A DNA stretch of 64,000 nt from Candidatus Aminicenantota bacterium. Lineage in GTDB: Bacteria; Acidobacteriota; Aminicenantia; Aminicenantales; Aminicenantaceae. The stretch lies in contig WVZL01000025.1 of the NCBI GenBank assembly GCA_011772495.1, positions 28,106 to 92,105 of the forward strand, written 5' to 3'. Under the pieces are notes generated by a model. The model was not told the DNA's origin. It made no database searches and saw only the letters and a list, made by a program, of their open reading frames with translations. Made by a program: the position numbers and the translations under genes. Below are positions 1 to 11,101 of the stretch, piece after piece (positions within the stretch are counted from its first letter, which is position 1; the number at the start of each line of letters is the position of its first letter).

Positions 1-93
1 AGATCTTTTCAAGATCTTGGCCAGAACATTCCCCGTAAAGAGAACACCGTCTCCAGCTTTTCCGGCGATTAATACTGAAACATCATTTATCAT
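1..93 (-). CDS. 2-oxoacid:acceptor oxidoreductase, N-terminal fragment (continues past window edge)
   Basis: Minus-strand translation from ATG at 93: MINDVSVLIAGKAGDGVLFTGNVLAKILKRS; the GxAGDGVxxTGxxLA motif is typical of the gamma/alpha domain of 2-oxoacid:ferredoxin oxidoreductases. Only 31 aa visible. Confidence 0.7.
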   Translation of the reverse strand, partial: MINDVSVLIAGKAGDGVLFTGNVLAKILKRS

Positions 94-311
94 ATTTTCT
101 TCACGACTTCGGTAACTCCAACGGTGATCAAATCCTCAAAAGTCTTAACTTAATGTTAATTGCAATATTAATGCCAATTCGAATCCTTTATTTTTTATAT
201 TCTAACTCATTGATTTAAAAAAAAATACAAATTTATTAAAAAATTCAAGGGAACGGTTCAATTGAAATTTACCGAAATGTCGGTGTGTTTCAATGATTTA
301 TTTTCAACATA

Positions 312-2357
312 TCAGGGGAGCTTGGCTGCAGCTTCTTTGCCTATTCCTAATTTTTTCATGCGACTCTGAAGGGTAGAGGGCTTCAGGCCTAATATTTTGG
401 CTGCACCCTTAGGGCCATAGATGACACCTTTGGTATGTTGAAGAACTTCGGTGAGGTACTGCTTCTCGTATTCCCGGAAAGGGATGAGCTTCTTGTCTTT
501 ATCTCTAGGTTGACGGATAAAATAAGCTTCTGGAATTTCAAGAGTGTCTCCCTTGGTTATGACCATACTATGCTCAATAATGTTTTCCAATTCCCTGATA
601 TTGCCAGGCCAGGAATAATTCAAAAAAAGCTCCATGGTTGCCTCATCCACCCTATCTACTTTTTTTCCAATTTTCTTTCGGTAGATTTCCAGGAAATAAG
701 CAACCAGAAGGGAAATGTCTTCTTTTCGCTCCCGGAGGGGACGTATTTCCATAGGGAAAACATTCAAGCGGTAGTATAAATCTTGCCTGAATTTCTTTTC
801 TCTGACCAGAAGTTCCAAATCACGGTTGGTCGCCACCAGAATTCTCACATCCACTTTTAAAGTCTTTGAGCTCCCCACCCGTTCAAATTCACCATTCTGG
901 AGAACACGAAGGAGCATAGCCTGAGTCTCCAAGGGCAAATCCCCGATCTCGTCTAAAAAGATAGTGGCTCCTTCAGCATATTCGAAGCGCCCTATTCTTC
1001 TCTGGAGGGCGCCAGTAAAAGCCCCCTTCTCATGACCAAAAAGCTCTGAAGTGATTAAACCTTCAGACAGGGCGGCACAGTTGACTTTAACCAAGACTCT
1101 ATCTTTTCGAGAGCTGAGTTCATGGATATAGCGGGCAACTAATTCTTTGCCAGTGCCCGTCTCTCCTTTAATCAGAACTGTGGTATCGGTGGGAGCCACT
1201 TGCTGAATGGCCTTCTTAACACTTTGAATAGCCGCGCTTTTCCCTATCATTTCCCCAAAAGGATACTCTGATCTTATTTCATCTTTCAAGGCCAGAGTCT
1301 CTTGATAATACCTGTCTTTCAACGCCTCAGTTTGAGCTTTTTTTAATCTCTCCTCTTCAAGCCTTATAGAATCGGTGATATCGCGGAAAGTTCCTCTATA
1401 GCCTGAGATAATACCTTTGACACCTTTCACTGATGCCAAAGAAAACTCAAGGTACTGCTTCTCATCTCCGACTGAGAAGGCTAGAGCAAAATCACTCAAC
1501 GAGTCTTGGACATCGACCTGTTCGATGAATTGTTCCCATTCCTTTTTATTCAGGCCTAAGTCAGTTATCTTGATGGGTGGTTTGGTGAACCTTTCTGGAG
1601 AAGAATAGCCTAGGAGATTAGCTCCTTTTTTGTTTATCTGAAGAAAATTGCCTTTCGTATCCAGCTCCAGAATGCCGATGGAGGCTGAGTTGAATAAAGC
1701 TTCTAGTTTCTTTTGGGATTCAATGAGCTCAGAATAGAGTCGAGAATTTTGGATGGCTATCCCCAGCTGGCTGCTCACCTTTTCTAAAAACTGAACCTTA
1801 GGAAGGGGAAACAGTCCCTTTTTCCTGTCCGAGAGATAAAGCTCGGCAATAATTTTGCCCTTGGATTTTATGGGGATCAGAGCTATGGATTCATAGGACA
1901 TATCAGTGCAGACTTTTCTTAGGGGGTTTCCACCCGTATCAAAAGAATTCTCCTCCTGCCAGGTCAGAAAATCAGTTGAAGAATTTGTATGGAAAGAGCC
2001 GTAGTCGGTGATAAAGGATAATTTTTTGTCAACTCGACCTCTGGCCACATATCCACATAAACAATCATCAACAGTCACCCAGTGCTCTGAATCTAAGAAT
2101 TCTTTCTCTAATCCCAGCTGGGCGTAGAAAGGAATATTGCCCTGCTGGTCGATTATCCTAATGGCCAAGTGCTCGCATTCAGTCACTGGCTTCAAAATTT
2201 TAAGGATTTCAGTCAAGGTCGTCTTTAAATCCTTCAACTGGCTTATCTTCTCGGTAATCCGGGAGAAGACAGGGAGCTCGTTCGAATTGTTGTAGCGCAT
2301 TCCGACTGATTTTCCCCTAACAGTTTTCTTGGCCATGTCTTCGTATGTCCAGGACAA
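312..2357 (-). CDS. Sigma-54-dependent transcriptional regulator with GAF and PAS domains (FhlA/NifA-like)
   Basis: Walker A GETGTGKE, intact GAFTGA (HEKGAFTGA), Walker B IFLDEIGD, C-terminal Fis-like HTH, N-terminal GAF/PAS region. Confidence 0.9.
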   Translation of the reverse strand: MSWTYEDMAKKTVRGKSVGMRYNNSNELPVFSRITEKISQLKDLKTTLTEILKILKPVTECEHLAIRIIDQQGNIPFYAQLGLEKEFLDSEHWVTVDDCLCGYVARGRVDKKLSFITDYGSFHTNSSTDFLTWQEENSFDTGGNPLRKVCTDMSYESIALIPIKSKGKIIAELYLSDRKKGLFPLPKVQFLEKVSSQLGIAIQNSRLYSELIESQKKLEALFNSASIGILELDTKGNFLQINKKGANLLGYSSPERFTKPPIKITDLGLNKKEWEQFIEQVDVQDSLSDFALAFSVGDEKQYLEFSLASVKGVKGIISGYRGTFRDITDSIRLEEERLKKAQTEALKDRYYQETLALKDEIRSEYPFGEMIGKSAAIQSVKKAIQQVAPTDTTVLIKGETGTGKELVARYIHELSSRKDRVLVKVNCAALSEGLITSELFGHEKGAFTGALQRRIGRFEYAEGATIFLDEIGDLPLETQAMLLRVLQNGEFERVGSSKTLKVDVRILVATNRDLELLVREKKFRQDLYYRLNVFPMEIRPLRERKEDISLLVAYFLEIYRKKIGKKVDRVDEATMELFLNYSWPGNIRELENIIEHSMVITKGDTLEIPEAYFIRQPRDKDKKLIPFREYEKQYLTEVLQHTKGVIYGPKGAAKILGLKPSTLQSRMKKLGIGKEAAAKLP

Positions 2358-2563
2358 TCTTCAGCACCATTCTCATAGGTTGACTGAATTCGTCTATTCT
2401 TTTATGAACATTCCCTGATAAAAAGCTAGACGGGGGTATATTAAAAAAACAAGCGGATTGAGATACGAAAAAAGGATGTCCCTCCTTAAATTAAAAACAC
2501 AAATCGATATAAAAGGTAATTTATTCTGGAAATAACCAGAAAATTCCTGTTTTCTCTAAAGCC

Positions 2564-2860
2564 CTATTTTTTCTTCTTGGCCCTTTTCTTCATGGGCTTC
2601 ATGCAACAAATAAAAGTATGCTCTTCAACACAACCACAAGCCTCATCAACAACGACCCCGACCCCACATACTTGGCATTGATAAGTTTCGCCTTTCTTAA
2701 CTTTAGCAGTTTTTTTTCTGGGGGCCGCTTTTTTCTTTGGTGCAATCTTTTTCTTAGGCGCAGCTTTTACTGTTTTTCTGGGTGTAGCCTTTTTGGCTTT
2801 CTTGACTGTCCTTTTGGCTGCTTTCTTGGTTGCTTTCTTTGTTGTCCTCTTTGCAGGCAT
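2564..2860 (-). CDS. Histone H1-like Lys/Ala/Pro-rich tail fused to a C-terminal desulforedoxin-like metal-binding domain
   Basis: N-terminal ~55 aa of KK/AA/PKK repeats, then GETYQCQVCGVGVVVDEACGCVEEHTFICCMKPMKKR (CxxC...CC pattern). Confidence 0.75.
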   Translation of the reverse strand: MPAKRTTKKATKKAAKRTVKKAKKATPRKTVKAAPKKKIAPKKKAAPRKKTAKVKKGETYQCQVCGVGVVVDEACGCVEEHTFICCMKPMKKRAKKKK

Positions 2861-3005
2861 TCAAGACCTCCAACGTTAAATTAAGTACACTGAGCCTATA
2901 TCATTACCATTGAGACGATATGTTGTCAAGAACATGTCGGATCAGTAAACATTCCCTTTCCAGAAGCTAGGGTGGGCGTTATTGAGTCGACTGGTCTGAG
3001 CGGCT

Positions 3006-4151
3006 TCAGATAATAACTCTGGGGATAAGATTGTTGATGCGGGTCACAATGTCATAATTTATGGTGCTGGCTAAATCGGCCAAGTAATCGGCAGAAATGA
3101 CTTCTTCTCCCTCTTGGCCGAGGAGTATGACTTCATCTTCCAGGTCTACTCCAGGGATATCCGTTATATCCACCATGATGAAATCCATGCAAACCCGGCC
3201 GCGGAGAGGAGCCCGATGACCTTTAATAAGTACGTAGGAATAATTCGACAAATTACGGCTGTATCCATCATAATATCCTACAGGCAGGACACCCAGAACG
3301 GTCTCCCGAGTCGTTCTGTAGGTGCAGCCATAACCAATAAAGGAACCCTGGGGAATCTTTTTGATCTGGGCAATTCTTGTTTTCCAGGAAAGAACCGGTT
3401 TCAGCAAAATGGGTTTTTGCTTTTCAAGAATGCTGGAAAGATAAGTCTCTTTTGAAGGCCACAAGCCGTACATGCCTATGCCGACGCGAACCATATCAAA
3501 ATAGGTGTCCGGAAAAAGTATGGTTGCTGCTGTGCAAGCCATGTGCTTAATCGGAATTTCAGTGTTATTCTCCTCGACTTTCTTGATTATCCTTTTAAAC
3601 CTTTTCAGCTGTAGACGGGAATAGGTGTGGTCCGTAGTATCCTCGATGTTGGCAAAATGTGAAGACAGACCTTCAACGACAAGATACGGATGTTTTCGAA
3701 TTTCTTGTGTGAACGCGAGAACATCCTCTTCCAGGATTCCCTGTCGATTGGTGCCTGTCTCAACCTTGAGATGAAGCAACGCCTCTTTCTTAAGACGGCG
3801 ACAGATTTGCGCCAGGAAATGAATAGTATCTAAATTGTAAACAGTCAAGCGGAGCCCATGGGTCACTGCCCTCTCCAATTCCTGAGAAGGAACGTAGCCC
3901 AAGACTAATAGAGGGCAGTCAATTCCTTCCTGGCGAAGGAGAAGACCTTCGTCTAGGGAATGCACTCCTAGCCAACCCACTCCCGCCTTCAAAGCCATCT
4001 TTGATATCTCAAGGATTCCATGACCATAGGCGTTGGCCTTCACAACGGCTAGAAGATTGATTTTATCTCCGATCAGACTCCTGAACTGCTTTATATTGCT
4101 GGTGAGAGCAGCGCGGTTCAATTCCACCCATTGCATTAATTCTTTGCTCAT
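3006..4151 (-). CDS. alr: Alanine racemase
   Basis: PLP-lysine motif AVVKANAYGHG and C-terminal GRVCMDFIMVDIT region. Confidence 0.95.
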   Translation of the reverse strand: MSKELMQWVELNRAALTSNIKQFRSLIGDKINLLAVVKANAYGHGILEISKMALKAGVGWLGVHSLDEGLLLRQEGIDCPLLVLGYVPSQELERAVTHGLRLTVYNLDTIHFLAQICRRLKKEALLHLKVETGTNRQGILEEDVLAFTQEIRKHPYLVVEGLSSHFANIEDTTDHTYSRLQLKRFKRIIKKVEENNTEIPIKHMACTAATILFPDTYFDMVRVGIGMYGLWPSKETYLSSILEKQKPILLKPVLSWKTRIAQIKKIPQGSFIGYGCTYRTTRETVLGVLPVGYYDGYSRNLSNYSYVLIKGHRAPLRGRVCMDFIMVDITDIPGVDLEDEVILLGQEGEEVISADYLADLASTINYDIVTRINNLIPRVII

Positions 4152-4282
4152 TTTACTCCTGTCCCTCGCCTGCTTCTGGATTTGCTGCGCTTTTCTTTAA
4201 GCCGAATGTCAGGCTGGCCATCTTCACTTCGCTCTCTGAGTTTTGACGTGTATAGAGATAATCTTTATGGATTGTGGTGGCA

Positions 4283-5617
<1,335 letters not shown>

Positions 5618-5701
5618 TCATCAAATAGACTGTTTTTCTCTATTAAAGGAGGCTCTCAGAATGAGAATGAATTCTATCAGAACTTAATCTTGGAAACAAG
5701 G

Positions 5702-6712
5702 TCAAAAACTCAAGGCTACTTGGGCTGAAATTGTATTATTCTTAAGCTCCAGGATCTTTTCTCGGTTATAATCATACTCCAGCTTAAAAACAAGGGTAGG
5801 AGCAAAAAAATAGACCAGACCGAAAGACCAACGACTTTTCTCTTCAAAAATTCCTCCTCCTGGGTAGGAAGGCAGGATGAACCCTAATCCGTGGTAGGGA
5901 TCATCGTATTCAAGATATTGATAGCTGACTACAGGCCGAAGACTATCTATGTTAAAGGAGACTTGAACGAAATACCCTTTGATTTCTCCAGAGGAGTAAG
6001 GCTCAGGATTTTCGAGCGAAGCTCGAGAATACTCTGCCAGGAAATGCAAACCTTCGAATTCCCATATCAGGTCTGCGCCTTGAAAGCTCAAGTACCTGCT
6101 GTTGTCTTCATCATACTTTCCCCTGTAATAAGAGAAAGCAACCGCTAGATTCTGCGAGAGGAACAAACCCGCTCTTGCTCCCAGGGCTTTATTTTTATTA
6201 TTATCCTCGAATTGCTGGCTTTCCTTTAGATTCAGCTTCTCGGCTAGACCATTACCGACATAAGCCGAATAGAACAAAGAGCTGATTCTGCCTTCTAACA
6301 GAATACCCAGCTCTCTCCAGCTCCACGGATACATCTCCTCCACCTGGAGGGGTGGATTTATAAGGTCTGTTTGATAAGGCCGGTTCGATTGATTGTATCT
6401 CCCGAAGGGAACAAGAAAGAATCCCGCACTGAGAGCAAAAGATTCGGATGCTTTATATCTTACCCAAGCTTGCTCCACCTTAACAGCAGTCCCTTCAGAT
6501 CTTAGCTCGGCAGCATAATCGAATTTGGGAGCAATCTCTCCCGAAAAAAATAGTCCTAACTGTGAATTCTTAAAGCTTCCTAGATGAACATCGCTTTCCT
6601 CTTGGCCGCTCATGTATTCCAGAGATAAATAACCCCTGATTTGGACTTGAGCTAGACCCAGAGGGAGGAACGAAAAAAAAATGACTAGAACGAGTATGAC
6701 TTTAGTTCTCAT
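5702..6712 (-). CDS. Putative outer-membrane porin (phosphate-selective porin O/P-like)
   Basis: Signal peptide, alternating beta-strand pattern, C-terminal ...ISAQVALSF ending in aromatic residue. Confidence 0.65.
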   Translation of the reverse strand: MRTKVILVLVIFFSFLPLGLAQVQIRGYLSLEYMSGQEESDVHLGSFKNSQLGLFFSGEIAPKFDYAAELRSEGTAVKVEQAWVRYKASESFALSAGFFLVPFGRYNQSNRPYQTDLINPPLQVEEMYPWSWRELGILLEGRISSLFYSAYVGNGLAEKLNLKESQQFEDNNKNKALGARAGLFLSQNLAVAFSYYRGKYDEDNSRYLSFQGADLIWEFEGLHFLAEYSRASLENPEPYSSGEIKGYFVQVSFNIDSLRPVVSYQYLEYDDPYHGLGFILPSYPGGGIFEEKSRWSFGLVYFFAPTLVFKLEYDYNREKILELKNNTISAQVALSF

Positions 6713-7911
6713 AGCCTAGTAAAATCAAAATCGTCGTTGAGGATCGAATCTTTCCACTTCCCCACGTTTTTCTTTTCAGAAATGATCCGGCTTATATGGT
6801 CGACTCCATTCTTGGTTCCAATCCAAAGCGCTCCGACAACTATTCCATCCTGGAGAATGATCTTTTTATAAATGCCTTCTTCTCTTCTCTCTTCCCTGAT
6901 TTCTTCCTGAGACTCTTCTTCAGCATTAATCAAACCAATGGAAGTAAGATAAAGACCAGCCACCTTCAAGGTGTTCCAGGGAATCGTGCCTTCATATCTT
7001 TTCCTATCCCCAAGAATATTGGAGGCAACCAGGCGAGCCTGAGCAAAAGTGGCCGGAATAATCCCGTAGATTCGTCCCCCATGCTGCAGAATATCCCCAG
7101 CCGCAAATATCTTGGGTTCACTCGACTGAAGGAAATCATTCACCACCAGACCGCGGTCAACTTCAAGGCCAGCCTCTTTCCCCAGCTCCATCTCAGGCCT
7201 TATTCCAGCCGCCACTAGCGCCATATCAGCCCCTAGTTCTTGGCCGCCCTTAAATTTCAAACCTTTCATCTCCTCCTGGCCCAGAATTTCCTCTGTCGCT
7301 AAACCTAGATGAATCTTTATTCCCATTTTTTCGATTTCAGATTTTAGTAGCAAAGAGCCTTGGGTATCAAGCTGACGAGGGAGCAAATGCTCAAAAAATT
7401 CTACAACTTCGACTGAACCTCCTCCTGAGCTCAAGGCTCGAGCGATCTCCAAGCCCAAGAGTCCACCTCCAATCACCACCATTCGGCTGTGATTTTTTTG
7501 ATATTCAAGAATTTCTAAGGCGTCGTCTAAAGTCCTCAAAGTGAAGACACCTCGTTTTTCAGCTCCTTTAAAAGGGGGAACAAAGGGAATGGAGCCTGCT
7601 GCCAGGAGTAGGGCATCATATTTCTCTGTCTTCCCTCCCTCCAATTCTATTTCCTGGGAAGCTGGGATTATTTTCTTGACTGGTTTTTGGAGCTGAACTT
7701 CAATCTTTTGCTGGTCGTACCACTCCTCGGAATAGGCAAAAATCTTCTCCATCGGCAGGTTGCCGGCCATAAATTCGATGAGATTCGGGCGAGGATAATA
7801 ATGATATTTTTCTTCAGCAAAGATGTCTATTTCGACATCTGGGCCAATTTCCCGAAGCGTTTTAGCAGCAATGGTTCCTCCTAAACCATTCCCAATGATG
7901 ATGACTCTCAT
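6709..7911 (-). CDS. NAD(P)/FAD-dependent oxidoreductase (rubredoxin/nitrite reductase NADH-subunit family)
   Basis: N-terminal IIGNGLGGTIAAKTL, NAD-binding VVIGGGLLGLEIA, FAD motif KIFAAGDI; adjacent to rubredoxin. Confidence 0.85.
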   Translation of the reverse strand: MRVIIIGNGLGGTIAAKTLREIGPDVEIDIFAEEKYHYYPRPNLIEFMAGNLPMEKIFAYSEEWYDQQKIEVQLQKPVKKIIPASQEIELEGGKTEKYDALLLAAGSIPFVPPFKGAEKRGVFTLRTLDDALEILEYQKNHSRMVVIGGGLLGLEIARALSSGGGSVEVVEFFEHLLPRQLDTQGSLLLKSEIEKMGIKIHLGLATEEILGQEEMKGLKFKGGQELGADMALVAAGIRPEMELGKEAGLEVDRGLVVNDFLQSSEPKIFAAGDILQHGGRIYGIIPATFAQARLVASNILGDRKRYEGTIPWNTLKVAGLYLTSIGLINAEEESQEEIREERREEGIYKKIILQDGIVVGALWIGTKNGVDHISRIISEKKNVGKWKDSILNDDFDFTRL

Positions 7912-7920
7912 AATCGACTC

Positions 7921-8082
7921 TTAAGCCATTTTCTGGAAGAATTCTTTTCCTACTCCACACTGAGGACAAACCCATTCCTCCGGCAAATCTTCGAAAGGCA
8001 TGCCAGGACTTATTCCGTGTTCTGGGTCGCCTTTTTCTGGATCATAGACATAGCCACAAGCCGTGCATTCCCATTTTTCCAT
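7921..8082 (-). CDS. Rubredoxin (not in supplied ORF track, 53 aa)
   Basis: Translation [53 protein letters not shown]; two CxxCG motifs in rubredoxin spacing. Confidence 0.95.
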   Translation of the reverse strand: MEKWECTACGYVYDPEKGDPEHGISPGMPFEDLPEEWVCPQCGVGKEFFQKMA

Positions 8083-8165
8083 CTTAACACTCCTCGATAG
8101 ACTTTTTCTTCAAATCAATCACCAAAAAATTTCTTCTCTCCAAGATGGGCCATTTTGAACCGACT

Positions 8166-8612
8166 TCAATCCCACTCCAGAACATGCTTTTCGTATTCTG
8201 TTTCCAGCTTCAGCTTGTGTGATTTCTCCTGTTCTACCAAAAACTCGAATAACTTTTTTAGTTCTTCGCTTTCTGACTCTTCGGCTAATTTTGAATAAAG
8301 CTTCACAGCATTCTGTTCTTTTTTAGCGGCAAAAATGAGGAGCTGTTGAAAATCCATCTCGGCATCTAGAGTGTCCTCTTCCAAGTAGTCACTGATCTTC
8401 AGGTCAATAACCTTGGTTGGCAGGTAAGATTCAACCTTTCCTTCTGTTAGCTCCTGAAGTAGCTTCTTGTGTTTTCTCTCTTCCTCCTGCAGCTCCTGGA
8501 GCAATTTGTTAATCCCGGGTGTTTTGGCAACTTCAATCATGCTTCCGTAGCCTTGGATAGCATCTTCTTCCCTCTTGATGGCAAAAAAAATGACTTCGTC
8601 AAAGGTATTCAT
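8166..8612 (-). CDS. Rubrerythrin-like / ferritin-like diiron protein
   Basis: Four-helix pattern with repeated E...EExxH motifs (QEEERKHKKLL, VEQEKSHKLKLE); located between rubredoxin and desulforedoxin. Confidence 0.8.
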   Translation of the reverse strand: MNTFDEVIFFAIKREEDAIQGYGSMIEVAKTPGINKLLQELQEEERKHKKLLQELTEGKVESYLPTKVIDLKISDYLEEDTLDAEMDFQQLLIFAAKKEQNAVKLYSKLAEESESEELKKLFEFLVEQEKSHKLKLETEYEKHVLEWD

Positions 8613-8648
8613 GGTCTATCTCCTTGTTTGAAGGTTTTCCAAAGCCGT

Positions 8649-8768
8649 CTAGCCTTCTCTCTCGGTCATAGGCTGGTCACAACACACTAAAGTTCCTGCT
8701 CCTGCTTTAGTGACCTTTACCTCTTGACCGCATAATTCGCATACATAAGTCTTGCCTTCTTCGGCCAT
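8649..8768 (-). CDS. Desulforedoxin (not in supplied ORF track, 39 aa)
   Basis: Translation MAEEGKTYVCELCGQEVKVTKAGAGTLVCCDQPMTEREG; CxxCG...CC..PM desulforedoxin pattern. Confidence 0.9.
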   Translation of the reverse strand: MAEEGKTYVCELCGQEVKVTKAGAGTLVCCDQPMTEREG

Positions 8769-8831
8769 AGGAACTTCCTCCTTCGCGAAAGCAGTAAAAA
8801 ATGTAGGTCTTTATAGATTGCAATTGGAAAT

Positions 8832-8846
8832 GAATAACAATTATAA
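8832..8846 (-). promoter_or_regulatory. Candidate PerR/Fur-type operator upstream of the desulforedoxin-rubrerythrin-rubredoxin cluster
   Basis: Minus-strand TTATAATTGTTATTC matches 11 of 14 defined positions of the PerR box consensus TTATAATNATTATAA. Confidence 0.35.
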
Positions 8847-8945
8847 TGAAATCCTATTTTATGTCAACGATAATAAGAGAATAAAGCCAGAAAAGCTAGC
8901 CGAATGATTTTTCCTCTTGCCTAGGTTCGTATAAAAGGAGGAGCA

Positions 8946-10190
8946 ATGATCGAGGATTCCTTACGCAAAAAAGCTAAGAAACAACTCTATAAAGCCGCTC
9001 AGGAGATCAAGCTTGATTCGAATCTATTGAAAATTCTGGAAAAGCCAAAACGGATTCTCAAAATCTCCATTCCTATCAAATTAGATAGCGGAAAAATTAA
9101 GGCCTATATCGGCTTTCGCTGTCAGTATAACGATGCTAAAGGACCAACTAAAGGTGGGGTTCGTTACCATCCTGATGTCTCAGAAGACGAAGTCGTAGCT
9201 TTAGCGGCCTGGATGACCTGGAAGTGCGCTCTTCTCGATTTACCCTATGGCGGAGCCAAAGGAGGAATCATTTGTGATCCTAAAAAGCTCTCTGAGTCCG
9301 AGCTGGAAAGGCTGACGAGAAGATACACCACCGAGATTATGCCTGTTTTGGGTCCTCAGATCGATATTCCTGCGCCAGACGTCTATACGACTTCCAAAAC
9401 CATGGCCTGGATCATGGATACTTTTTCCATGTTCAAAGGTTACACCGAACCCAGTATCGTCACTGGAAAGCCAGAAATCCTGGGCGGCTCGAAAGGCCGA
9501 AAGGAGGCTACAGGAAGAGGGGTGGCTATCATAACTCGAGAATTCTTAAAAGCCAGAAAGAAAAGTTTAAAAGGGGCTAAAGTTGCTATGCAGGGATTCG
9601 GCAATGTCGGCGGTCATGCTGCTCTTTTCCTCTCTCAAATGGGAGCCAAAATCGTGGCTGTCTCTGATGTGTCAGGTTGCCTCGTTAACCCAGACGGTCT
9701 GGATGTCCCTGGACTTATCAATTGCGTAGAAAAACATGCCTGTGTCATCAAGCATCCAGGAAAACAAATAGATAGAGAAGAGCTCCTTTTTCAGGATGTC
9801 GATATCCTTATACCAGCTGCGCTGGAAAACCAAATTCACCGTAAGAATGCTCATAAAATTAAAGCCAGGATAATCGTCGAAGGGGCCAACGGCCCAACAA
9901 CTCCTGAAGCCGATGAAATCCTGGAGAAAAAAGGTATCCATATCATTCCTGATATCTTGGCCAATGCAGGAGGGGTTGTGGTCAGTCATCTGGAATGGGT
10001 ACAGGCCCTGAGCGGACTTTACTGGGAAGAAAAAGAGATTAACGCCGAGCTGGAGAAGAAAATGACCAAGGCTTTCCAGCATGTCTGGGAAACGGCGATC
10101 AAGAGAAAGGTTTCCCTACGTTGCGCGGCCTATGTTGTCGCCATCGAAAGGATAGCTGAAGTCTATAGCTATCGAGGACTGTTCCCTTAA
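8946..10190 (+). CDS. gdhA: Glu/Leu/Phe/Val dehydrogenase (glutamate dehydrogenase)
   Basis: PTKGGVRYHPDVSEDEVVALAAWMTWKCALLDLPYGGAKGG, GFGNVG, EGANGPTTPEAD motifs. Confidence 0.93.
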   Translation: MIEDSLRKKAKKQLYKAAQEIKLDSNLLKILEKPKRILKISIPIKLDSGKIKAYIGFRCQYNDAKGPTKGGVRYHPDVSEDEVVALAAWMTWKCALLDLPYGGAKGGIICDPKKLSESELERLTRRYTTEIMPVLGPQIDIPAPDVYTTSKTMAWIMDTFSMFKGYTEPSIVTGKPEILGGSKGRKEATGRGVAIITREFLKARKKSLKGAKVAMQGFGNVGGHAALFLSQMGAKIVAVSDVSGCLVNPDGLDVPGLINCVEKHACVIKHPGKQIDREELLFQDVDILIPAALENQIHRKNAHKIKARIIVEGANGPTTPEADEILEKKGIHIIPDILANAGGVVVSHLEWVQALSGLYWEEKEINAELEKKMTKAFQHVWETAIKRKVSLRCAAYVVAIERIAEVYSYRGLFP

Positions 10191-10216
10191 ACAAGAGCCT
10201 GCTCGAATCACGTCCT

Positions 10217-11047
10217 TCAGTCAATACCTCTATTTTTCTCAACCTGACACTGGGGGCAGAAAAAGCTACTTCTTCCCCCCTTCCGTAGCCGCTCAATCTC
10301 CTCACCACATCTGGAGCAGAGTTCCGATTCCTTGCCGTAGACTCGAAGGCGATTCCTAAAATCACCTTCTTGACCCTCAGCATCCCTGAAATCACGGATT
10401 GAAGTGCCTCTGTACTCAATAGCCATTCTTAGAATGAATCGTATGGCCTTCCACAATCTCAAGAACTCCTCTTCTTCCAGCAAGGAAACAGGAAGCCCGG
10501 GATGGAGTTTAGCTTCAAAAAGAATTTCATCCGCATAAATATTGCCTATTCCAGCTAGGAAGCTCTGATTTAAGAGCAGGTTTTTCAACCGCCCTCTACG
10601 GCCCTGAAAAAGCTTTCGGAAATGAGAAAAACTCACTCGGAGGGGCTCAGGGCCTAGGTTTAAGAACTTCAAGACTTCAGGAGTAGGATAGCAAGAAATA
10701 GAACCGAACTTGCGGACGTCCCTGAACCGCAATTCATATCTGCTGTCTTTAAAGGAAAGGATGAAGTGCGTGTGTTTATCGAGAGGCCTTTCCGAAGGGA
10801 TGAAAAGAAGCTGACCGGTCATTTTTAGGTGACAAACAAGGCTTAAATTGTTCTCAAAATCGATGAGTATCCATTTTCCCCGTCGGCGGAGGTGAATGAC
10901 CTTTTTTCCTTTGAGTTTTTGTAAGATGTCTTGATCGTTGTTCTTGAGCAACCCTGGGAAAAAGAAGTTGAACGAAGAGCCTTCAAGACCAATAAGTTTT
11001 GAAGAAAGACTGCGAATAATGGTCTCTACTTCTGGAAGTTCTGGCAT
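10217..11047 (-). CDS. mutM: Formamidopyrimidine-DNA glycosylase
   Basis: MPELPEVETIIRSL N-terminus, zinc finger CSRCGEEIERLRKGGRSSFFCPQCQ. Confidence 0.96.
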   Translation of the reverse strand: MPELPEVETIIRSLSSKLIGLEGSSFNFFFPGLLKNNDQDILQKLKGKKVIHLRRRGKWILIDFENNLSLVCHLKMTGQLLFIPSERPLDKHTHFILSFKDSRYELRFRDVRKFGSISCYPTPEVLKFLNLGPEPLRVSFSHFRKLFQGRRGRLKNLLLNQSFLAGIGNIYADEILFEAKLHPGLPVSLLEEEEFLRLWKAIRFILRMAIEYRGTSIRDFRDAEGQEGDFRNRLRVYGKESELCSRCGEEIERLRKGGRSSFFCPQCQVEKNRGID

Positions 11048-11101
11048 GTTCTAATTTTACTTGATTTGCATCTTTTTTTCTTTTATTATGGTTAGTCAAA
11101 A

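Noticed and set aside
435-779. Plus-strand ORF (114 aa) antisense to the sigma-54 regulator
   Set aside because: Lies wholly within the well-supported minus-strand CDS, with no recognisable motif or start context; typical shadow ORF.
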